NCBI GenBank assembly: GCA_002342985.1
Contig: DDRC01000164.1
Span: 1 to 12,902 of the forward strand
Origin: Flavobacteriales bacterium UBA2426
GTDB lineage: Bacteria > Bacteroidota > Bacteroidia > Flavobacteriales_F > PHOS-HE28
DNA length: 12,902 nt
Reading direction: 5' to 3'
The notes below the pieces were generated by a model that worked only from the letters and a program-made list of their open reading frames with translations, had not been told where the DNA came from and searched no databases. Of this stretch, positions 7,511-12,902 are shown one piece after another. A program made the position numbers and the translations under genes. Numbering within the stretch: position 1 is the stretch's first letter; each line of letters begins with the position of its first letter.

Positions 7511-8310
7511 TGGGCCTGCGCGGCTTCGTTCACGGTTTCGAGCTTCTGCATGTACTCCTGCTTCGTCCGCAGCGAAGGGTCCTGCTGCAGCCCCTTCTGC
7601 AGGAGTTCCAGCGCCGGGCGGAACCGATAGCGCTCCACCAGTGAATCGGCCTGCTGCATGATGAGCCGCGCACGCGCCCCCAACTCGGTGTCCTTTTCCT
7701 TCTGACGGTCGCGCTGCTCACGTGCTGCGCGTTCGCGCTGCCGTTTGGCGAAGGCCTGCTGGGCAAGCACCAGATCGTGCCGAGCATCATCGTCATGCGG
7801 TGCGATGCGCAGGGCCGACTTGTAGTGCGCAATGGCTGCTGCATAGGCTGAATCGATGCGGCCCTCCAACCGGTCCGCTTCGCGGGTCAGGGAGTCGCGG
7901 AGCACGAAGGTGGCCACATCACGGGCGATATCCTGCCCTTCGATGCGGAGCTGCCCGAGCTGGCGCCGCATGCGAAGGACGCTGGTGTCGGCATCCCGGG
8001 CCTCGGCCAGGCTGACGCTGCCCAGGTTGAACCGGATGCGCGACTGCTCCCGTGCGGAGCTGTCCATGGTCCCCGCCTCCTTGAAGTGCGCAATCGCTTG
8101 TTCATAACGGCCCATCATGAGGTTCGCGTTGCCTCGGTTGAAAACGGCCCTTTCATCCCATGGCGCCGAGGCGAAAGCGCTGTCCGCGCGTGCATAGGCG
8201 CTGTCCGCATACGCGCGCGCCCCGGTACGCAGCGCCTCGATCGCCGTCCGCTCCTCCGGCGAGCCGCAGGCGATCAGCGCGAGGAACGATATGGTGGCCG
8301 CTCGTCTCAT
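7507..8310 (-). CDS. TPR lipoprotein of the Bat operon (BatC-like)
   Basis: The protein has 267 residues, with start ATG at 8310 overlapping the batB stop (ATGA). The frame runs on to 8403, but that lies inside batB. The chosen start gives a lipoprotein signal: MRRAATISFLALIAC, lipobox LIA-C with Cys15, so the product should be lipid-anchored. TPR-like units appear at about 25-50, 54-82 (AVFNRGNANLMMGRYEQAIA), 150-182 (AIAHYKSALRIAPHDDDARHD) and 213-246 (RFRPALELLQKGLQQDP). A charged coiled-coil-like stretch (FAKRQRERAAREQRDRQKEK) separates the last two. The TPR order and the coil resemble the N-terminal part of canonical BatC, but the protein ends NEAAQAQ with no EKDW tail. It may be a split or duplicated BatC. 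It probably provides a scaffold in the Bat complex. Confidence 0.85.
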   Translation of the reverse strand: MRRAATISFLALIACGSPEERTAIEALRTGARAYADSAYARADSAFASAPWDERAVFNRGNANLMMGRYEQAIAHFKEAGTMDSSAREQSRIRFNLGSVSLAEARDADTSVLRMRRQLGQLRIEGQDIARDVATFVLRDSLTREADRLEGRIDSAYAAAIAHYKSALRIAPHDDDARHDLVLAQQAFAKRQRERAAREQRDRQKEKDTELGARARLIMQQADSLVERYRFRPALELLQKGLQQDPSLRTKQEYMQKLETVNEAAQAQ

Positions 8311-9452
8311 GCGGTGACCGTCCGCCAAGCGGATCGAGGGTTGCGCCGCTCCCCGAGCAGCAGGTAGAGGAGGAAGCACACCATCGCAGCGCCAAGTGGC
8401 CATTGGAACTGCGCTTCATGGGCGGTATAGCGGATTGTGCCGGTATCCGATTGCTCCATCGCCTTCAGTTGATCCACGAGCTCGAGGATGCCCGTGCTGC
8501 TTGCCGTGGCCCGCACGAAGGTCCCGTTGCCCTCCTGAGCGATGCGCCGCAGCAGCGCCTCATCAAGCCGCGTCACCACCGTGGTTCCTGAGCGGTCCTT
8601 CCGGAAGCCCTGCAGCTGCCCGTTCCGCCGAAGCGGGATCGGGCCGCCCTCCGGAGTGCCCATGCCCACCGTGTGCACCACGATGCCCGCCGCCGCTGCT
8701 GCCTGTGCAGCGCTCGCAGCATCATCCTCGTGGTTCTCCCCGTCGGTGATGACGATGATGGCCTTTCCGGCTGCGCTCTCCGTGTCGAAGGCCCGGCGCG
8801 CCAGGTCGATCGCAGCGCCGATCGCCGTGCCCTGGTTGGGGACCGATCCAGTGCCGATGGTGCGGATGAAAAGGCGCGCCGCCGCGCGGTCGGTGGTTAT
8901 GGGCAGTTGCACGAAGGCGTCGCCCGCGAAGATCACGATGCCCAAGCGGTCGCCGCCAAGCCGGTCCACGAGCTGCTCCATGGCGCGCTTGGCTGCCACC
9001 ATGCGGCTTGGTCGCAGGTCCTCGCAGTCCATGCTGTTGCTCACGTCGAGTGCCAGTACCAGGTCGATTCCCTTCGCCTTGACCTCCTCGGGTCGCGAGC
9101 CCAACTGAGGCTCAAGCAGTGCTACCGCAGCCAGCAGCAGCCCCACGCGGAGGAGCGCATAGCGGGTGAGGTTTCGCATACCCGATACGGCAGGGATCAC
9201 GCGCAACTGGGTGGCGCTGGAGGCGAAGCGCTTGATCGCGCGGTCCCGCCACGCCGTGTCAAGGATGAAGAGCAGGAGTGCCAATGGGCCGGCCAGCAGA
9301 CCCCACGCCATCTCGGGCCGGTTGAAGCGCAAGGCGGGGATGAACTCGGCCAATGCCCACCAGAGCACGGCCGTCATCGCCCATAGCAGCGCCTCCAGCA
9401 GCACGCTGAAGAGCGCCGCCAGGCCCCATCGGTATGTCACGCCTCCTTTCAT
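8307..9452 (-). CDS. batB: BatB: membrane-anchored von Willebrand factor A protein
   Basis: The protein has 381 residues, with start ATG at 9452 overlapping the batA stop (ATGA). Hydrophobic segments are at about 10-37, 48-64, 99-115 and 352-367. The VWA domain spans about 128-330 with an intact MIDAS metal site: D136-V-S138-N-S140, T209 (GTAIG) and D237 (ITDGE). The basic loop WRDRAIKR between the second and third segments should be cytosolic, placing the VWA domain in the periplasm. The family norm begins close to the F-x-x-P-E-x-x-W-x-L-L-x-x-P segment, here about residue 43, so the first roughly 40 residues with their extra hydrophobic segment are unusual. VWA proteins of this type pair with MoxR ATPases. 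The substrate or ligand is unknown. Confidence 0.92.
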   Translation of the reverse strand: MKGGVTYRWGLAALFSVLLEALLWAMTAVLWWALAEFIPALRFNRPEMAWGLLAGPLALLLFILDTAWRDRAIKRFASSATQLRVIPAVSGMRNLTRYALLRVGLLLAAVALLEPQLGSRPEEVKAKGIDLVLALDVSNSMDCEDLRPSRMVAAKRAMEQLVDRLGGDRLGIVIFAGDAFVQLPITTDRAAARLFIRTIGTGSVPNQGTAIGAAIDLARRAFDTESAAGKAIIVITDGENHEDDAASAAQAAAAAGIVVHTVGMGTPEGGPIPLRRNGQLQGFRKDRSGTTVVTRLDEALLRRIAQEGNGTFVRATASSTGILELVDQLKAMEQSDTGTIRYTAHEAQFQWPLGAAMVCFLLYLLLGERRNPRSAWRTVTA

Positions 9453-10531
9453 GCCATGCCCCTCAGCAGCGTGCGGTCGAAGAGGAAGCCCGTGAGCAGC
9501 AGCAATGAGCCGGCCAGCGCCAAGGGGTGGAACTCCTCCACCTGGACGCTGAACTGCTGCACCTCGAAGCGCGTGCGCTCCATGCGGTCGATCTCGTCGT
9601 AGATCTCCTTCAGCCGGCGCTCATCGGTGGCCCTGAAATACTGTCCACCGGTGATGCGGGCCACCTCCTTCAGCGTGGCTTCATCAAGGTCCACGTCCAC
9701 ATAGTCGAACTGATACTGGCCATTCGCGTATCGGGCCACTGGAGAGAGCGCCTTGCCGCGCGTGCCTACGCCGATCGCATGCACCCTGATGCCCAGCTGT
9801 TCGGCGATGTATGCGGCATCGATCGGCTGCACGGTGCCGGTGTTGTTCACCCCGTCGGTCAGGAGGATCACCACCTTGCTCTTCGCGGTGCTTTCACGCA
9901 GCCGGTTCAAGGCCGTGGCCAGGCCCATGCCCACCGCCGTGCCTTGCTCGATCAGCCCGCTCCGAGCCTCTTCGAACAGTTCCTTCAGCACGCCATGGTC
10001 GGTGGTGATGGGGCATTGCGTATAGGCTTGGCCCTCGTACACCACCAGGCCGATGCGGTCATTGGGCCGTGAGTCGATGAACTCCATGGCCACGCGCTTC
10101 GAGGCCCGGAGCCGGTCGGGCCGAAGGTCCTTGGCGAGCATGCTGGCGGAGATGTCGAGGGCAATGACGATGTCGATGCCCTCCTGATGCACGTCCTCGT
10201 GGCTATCGCGGCTGAAGGGGCGAGCCAAAGCGAGGAGCAGGATCCCCGAACCGGCCAGGCCCAAGGCGAAGGGTACCGGTTTCAGGAGGACCCTGACAGA
10301 TGGGCGGGAGGGCAGGTGGGCCGTGAGGACCGACAGACGAACGGCCGTGTCGCGCCGGCGGTCGCGCAGCAGCTGCAGCACCAGCACCGGCAGGAGCGCC
10401 AACCCGAGCCAGAGCATGCCGGGCGACCCAAGGTCGTACCGCCCGAGCACCTGAGCAGCTACGCCCGCTACCGCAAGGATCGCTGCGATCATCCAGGTCC
10501 ACCAGACAAGTATGTCCCTACGGCTTCGCAT
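9449..10531 (-). CDS. batA: BatA: membrane-anchored von Willebrand factor A protein
   Basis: The protein has 360 residues from ATG at 10531, giving a 14-bp overlap with the upstream gene. A GTG at 10558 would add nine residues (proline-rich) and a 41-bp overlap, and is less likely. Hydrophobic segments are at about 8-29, 36-55, 85-103 and 333-350. The VWA domain (about 117-315) has a complete MIDAS site: D126-I-S128-A-S130, T198 (GTAVG) and D226 (LLTDG). The following VNNTGTVQP and VHAIGVGT stretches are typical BatA. MRSRR at the N-terminus and RDRRR after the second segment both predict cytosolic loops, so the VWA domain faces the periplasm. It ends four bases into batB. It is expected to act with BatB and the other Bat proteins in an inner-membrane complex served by MoxR. 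Confidence 0.92.
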   Translation of the reverse strand: MRSRRDILVWWTWMIAAILAVAGVAAQVLGRYDLGSPGMLWLGLALLPVLVLQLLRDRRRDTAVRLSVLTAHLPSRPSVRVLLKPVPFALGLAGSGILLLALARPFSRDSHEDVHQEGIDIVIALDISASMLAKDLRPDRLRASKRVAMEFIDSRPNDRIGLVVYEGQAYTQCPITTDHGVLKELFEEARSGLIEQGTAVGMGLATALNRLRESTAKSKVVILLTDGVNNTGTVQPIDAAYIAEQLGIRVHAIGVGTRGKALSPVARYANGQYQFDYVDVDLDEATLKEVARITGGQYFRATDERRLKEIYDEIDRMERTRFEVQQFSVQVEEFHPLALAGSLLLLTGFLFDRTLLRGMA

Positions 10532-11432
10532 GGACGGGGGGAGGAGGGGCGGTTTCACGGATCAGGCGGCGCGCAGCGGCCATCAACTGCTCATTCTCTT
10601 GCGGCGAGGGAAGTGCCTTCGCGAACTTCACAAGGTCCGCTGAGCGCAGCGCATTGGCGAGCAACGACTGCTGCTCGAGGGAGAGCGGGCTCACCTTCAG
10701 CTCCTGCATAAGTTCATCGGTGGTGCGCTCCAAGGCGGGAACTTGGTAGCGTTCCTCGATGTAGCCCCGGAGCAGGTCCGTGAGCCGGGATTGATAGGCC
10801 TTGTGCTCGCCTTGCTGCCAGAGCCGCTCGCGTTCGAGTGCGTCCAGGTCGAGGAGGTACCGCTCGTGCAGCGGAAGGAGCGGGGCTACCTCCACAGGCC
10901 GCGCCTGCCGGTTCTTCATGCGGCGGACCAGCACCAGCGCGAGGGCCGCTGCCAATGCGATGGCCAAGGCCCCGGCGATCCATGCGGCATGCTCGCGAAT
11001 CCACCACGATAGGCTGAAGGGTGCCGCATGTATCGGCTTCGGCTCCTTCGGCAAGGCCAGGGAATCAACCGCGTATGGCAACACATGCAGGAGCAGGGGG
11101 GCGGATTCCACGACCTCTTGCCCGGCCCCGAAGCGGAAGGGGGGAATGGCCCAGTAGCCGGTATCGAAGCTGGTGACGGTGATGCGCTGCTCCAGTACCG
11201 CCCCTTGCTCGGCTGTATCGATGGGAGCCCTTCGGACCACCTCGATCCTGGTCGACAGCGTATCGCCGATCAGGGGCCACGCCACGCCGGCTCCCCCTGA
11301 CCACCGCAGGGTCACCACGGCCTGCTCCCCGATCCGCAGCTCGGAGCGGTCGAGCGCGGCGGAGGCGGGACCATGGCCTTGGGCCATGGTGGCCAGGGGC
11401 AGCAGCCCTCCTATGATGGTCAGCATCCTCAT
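10518..11432 (-). CDS. BatD-like single-pass membrane protein between DUF58 and batA
   Basis: The protein has 304 residues, with start ATG at 11432 overlapping the DUF58 stop (ATGA). The purine-rich tract gagggaggg lies just upstream, though it also encodes the DUF58 C-terminus. Residues 1-18 form a signal peptide (MRMLTIIGGLLPLATMAQG). Residues about 20-120 are a beta-rich extracytoplasmic domain (LRIGEQAVVTLRWSG, TVTSFDTGYWAIPPFRFG). Residues 149-169 are a membrane segment followed by RRMKNR. Residues 170-304 are a helical cytosolic tail with LRGYIEERY (221-229) and SADLVKFAKA. The plan matches BatD on a smaller scale and resembles the DUF4381-type proteins found at this place in MoxR/VWA operons of other phyla; that comparison is from memory. 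No enzymatic motif was seen. It may couple the cytosolic MoxR/DUF58 pair to the membrane VWA proteins (inference). Confidence 0.85.
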   Translation of the reverse strand: MRMLTIIGGLLPLATMAQGHGPASAALDRSELRIGEQAVVTLRWSGGAGVAWPLIGDTLSTRIEVVRRAPIDTAEQGAVLEQRITVTSFDTGYWAIPPFRFGAGQEVVESAPLLLHVLPYAVDSLALPKEPKPIHAAPFSLSWWIREHAAWIAGALAIALAAALALVLVRRMKNRQARPVEVAPLLPLHERYLLDLDALERERLWQQGEHKAYQSRLTDLLRGYIEERYQVPALERTTDELMQELKVSPLSLEQQSLLANALRSADLVKFAKALPSPQENEQLMAAARRLIRETAPPPPVHAKP

Positions 11433-12316
11433 CGCCCTCCCTCTCGCTCCTTGAAGAGCCGCATCAGCGGCCGTACGTAGCCATCGGCAGTGGATATGAC
11501 AGCGTGGTCTACACCGCAGCGCCGGAGCACCTCGCGTGTGCGCTGCCGATGCTTCAGGCCAGCGGCACGGAATGCGTTTCGCACCTTCCTGCTGCCGGTA
11601 TCCACCCAGCGAACCTCACCGCTCTCCGGATCCGTGAAGCGCACCACGCCCACTGCCGGAAGCTCGTCCTCGCGGGGGTCGCTCGTGCGCAGCACAACAA
11701 GGTCGTGCCGCCGGTTGGCGATCTTCAGCGCATCCTCGTAGCCGTCAGCCAGCAGGTCGCTCACCAGGAACGCGATGCTCCGCTTCTTGATCACGCTGTT
11801 GAGATAGCGCAGCGCACCGGCGATGTCGGTGCCGGTTCCCTGTGGCCTGAACTCGATCAGCTCGCGCACGATGCGGAGGATGTGGGCCCGGCCCTTCTTG
11901 GGAGGGATGAATTTCTCCACCTTGTCGGTGAAGAGCATGAGGCCCACCTTGTCGTTGTTCTTGATGGCGCTGAACGCGATGGTGGCACAGGCCTCGGTGA
12001 TGAGCTCGCGCTTGAGCTGCGAAGCGCTGCCGAAATCCTCCGAACCGCTGAGGTCCGCCATGAGCATCACCGTCAGTTCGCGCTCCTCTTCGAAGACCTT
12101 CACGAAAGGATGCCCGAAGCGCGCCGTCACGTTCCAGTCGATCGTGCGCACCTCATCGCCAGCATTGTACTCACGCACCTCGCTGAACGTCATGCCACGG
12201 CCCTTGAAGGCGCTGTGGTATTCCCCGCTGAAAATGTGGTCGCTCAGGCCGCGGGTCTTCAGCTCCACGAGGCGCACCTTCTTGAGGAGTTCCTTGGTAT
12301 GCCGGGCCGTATTCAT
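11429..12316 (-). CDS. DUF58 protein with VWA-like fold
   Basis: The protein has 295 residues, near the usual length, with no signal peptide or membrane segment, so it is probably cytosolic. The N-terminal half carries the DUF58 signature FSGEYHSAFKGRG (29-41), then REYNAGDEVRTIDWNVTAR (48-66) and a V-F-E-E-E-R-E stretch. A MIDAS-like metal site is visible: D88-L-S90-G-S92, a Thr in GTGTD (161-163) and D187 in FLVSD. DUF58 proteins are encoded beside MoxR ATPases in many phyla and are thought to be their VWA-type partners or substrates. The gene follows moxR after 87 bp and overlaps the next gene by 4 bp. Confidence 0.92.
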   Translation of the reverse strand: MNTARHTKELLKKVRLVELKTRGLSDHIFSGEYHSAFKGRGMTFSEVREYNAGDEVRTIDWNVTARFGHPFVKVFEEERELTVMLMADLSGSEDFGSASQLKRELITEACATIAFSAIKNNDKVGLMLFTDKVEKFIPPKKGRAHILRIVRELIEFRPQGTGTDIAGALRYLNSVIKKRSIAFLVSDLLADGYEDALKIANRRHDLVVLRTSDPREDELPAVGVVRFTDPESGEVRWVDTGSRKVRNAFRAAGLKHRQRTREVLRRCGVDHAVISTADGYVRPLMRLFKEREGGR

Positions 12317-12403
12317 GATGAGCCGCTGTTCATGGTCGCATGGGCGCTGGCTCCGGGCCGGAAGAGGCGCTTCGCCGCCTGGCCGGGGCGCATGCCCGCA
12401 CGC
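12317..12403 (-). other. Intergenic gap between moxR and the DUF58 gene
   Basis: This 87-bp stretch is the only sizeable non-coding gap in the window. It is GC-rich. It contains a small inverted repeat, aggcg (12365-12369) and cgcct (12376-12380), around a 6-base loop, with no T-run after it on either strand. No Bacteroidota-type promoter (TTG near -33, TAnnTTTG near -7) and no Shine-Dalgarno sequence before the DUF58 ATG were seen. Co-transcription of moxR with the rest is the simplest reading. Confidence 0.5.
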
Positions 12404-12902
12404 TCAGGGGACTTCCACCGTGTTCAGGACCCGGTCGATGATCTCGCGCACGCCGATGCTCTCGGCCTCGGCCTCGTAGGTGAGCCCGATCCGGTGCCGC
12501 AGCACATCAGGGCAAACGGCACGCACATCCTCGGGTATCACATAGCCACGGCGCTTGGTGAAGGCGAAGGCCTTGGCCGCCAGCGCCATGTTGATACTGG
12601 CGCGCGGGCTGCCGCCGAAGGCGATCATGCTGGTGAGGTCGCCCAGCTTGTACTGGTCCGGCTTGCGGGTGGCGTAGACGATGTCGACGATATACTGCTC
12701 GATCTTCTCATCCATGTACACCTCCCGTACGAGTTGCCGGGCCTGCATGATCTCGGCGGGCGTCACCACCAGGCTCGGCTCAGGGGACGGCCCGGGCCGC
12801 GTGTTCTGCCGGATGATGAGCTTCTCCTCCTCGCGCCGCGGGTAGTCGAGCACCACTTTCAGCATGAAGCGGTCCGTTTGCGCCTCGGGCAGGGGATAGG
12901 TG
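12404..12902 (-). CDS. MoxR family AAA+ ATPase, C-terminal part (5' partial)
   Basis: The frame is open to the right edge, and only the last 165 residues are visible. They begin TYPLPEAQTDRF, the conserved MoxR stretch near the end of the AAA+ core, so the ATG at 12865 that follows is internal. Walker A and B motifs lie outside the window. Further on are PRASINMALAAKAFAFTKRR, containing the sensor 2 Arg, then YVIPEDV and VLRHRIGL, which mark the C-terminal lid domain; the protein ends LNTVEVP. MoxR ATPases act as chaperone-like remodelling enzymes on VWA-domain partners, here presumably DUF58, BatA and BatB. The usual LPEAQLDRF has T in place of L, a mild change. This is the first visible gene of the Bat operon, and any promoter lies upstream of it. 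Confidence 0.93.
   Translation of the reverse strand, partial: TYPLPEAQTDRFMLKVVLDYPRREEEKLIIRQNTRPGPSPEPSLVVTPAEIMQARQLVREVYMDEKIEQYIVDIVYATRKPDQYKLGDLTSMIAFGGSPRASINMALAAKAFAFTKRRGYVIPEDVRAVCPDVLRHRIGLTYEAEAESIGVREIIDRVLNTVEVP

Noticed and set aside
6053..7630. 525-codon open frame on the + strand
   Set aside because: It is antisense to batD, batC and part of the TPR lipoprotein, all of which have clear family features. It shows no recognisable domain, and long antisense frames are expected in GC-rich coding DNA.
8311..8403. Upstream extension of the TPR lipoprotein to 8403
   Set aside because: It overlaps batB by almost 100 bp and would displace the lipobox Cys from its normal position near residue 15.
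10532..10558. GTG at 10558 as the batA start
   Set aside because: It would add nine proline-rich residues and lengthen the overlap to 41 bp. The ATG at 10531 gives the basic N-terminus MRSRR directly before a membrane segment.
12365..12380. Inverted repeat between moxR and the DUF58 gene as a terminator or attenuator
   Set aside because: It has only a 5-bp stem and no T-run on either strand, and such a short repeat is easily found by chance in GC-rich DNA.

Overview
The window looks like a GC-rich member of the Bacteroidota, probably Flavobacteriales-like. Two things point there. The large secreted protein ends in a type IX secretion (T9SS) C-terminal sorting domain. The rest of the window is a Bat (Bacteroides aerotolerance) operon in the order usual for this phylum. 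No RNA gene, mobile element, CRISPR array or tRNA was seen. The window is almost wholly coding, and the largest non-coding gap is 87 bp.

Left third (2-4489, + strand): the 3' part of one very large gene whose start lies upstream of the window. The visible 1495 residues are a mosaic: right-handed beta-helix, carbohydrate-binding-like beta-sandwich, short Cys-rich linker, seven tandem Ig-like repeats, a SprB-like repeat, an unrecognised Cys-containing module and the T9SS sorting domain. This is a cell-surface or secreted protein, possibly acting on or binding polysaccharide.

Right two thirds (4503-12902, - strand, transcribed right to left): moxR (partial) - DUF58/VWA protein - BatD-like membrane protein - batA - batB - TPR lipoprotein - short batC - batD - batE. 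After the 87-bp moxR/DUF58 gap the genes form one tightly packed unit. Five of the seven remaining junctions are 4-bp ATGA stop/start overlaps, one is a 14-bp overlap and one a 3-bp gap. The operon promoter is presumably upstream of moxR, outside the window. From family knowledge, MoxR is an AAA+ ATPase that works with VWA-domain partners. DUF58 is the cytosolic VWA-like partner, and BatA and BatB are membrane-anchored VWA proteins whose domains I infer face the periplasm. BatD and its smaller look-alike place a beta-rich region outside and a helical tail inside, while the TPR proteins and BatE supply protein-interaction surfaces. The biochemical job of the system is still poorly defined.

The points most worth a second look are: BatC apparently divided between two separately exported TPR proteins; an extra N-terminal membrane segment on both BatA and BatB; a shared outside-beta/TM/inside-helical plan, with a common LRGY motif, in BatD and the small BatD-like protein; and a strictly phased 79-residue Ig-like repeat array with signs of recent homogenisation. 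None of these amounts to a clearly new system. The locus is a known but functionally obscure one with some unusual variations.
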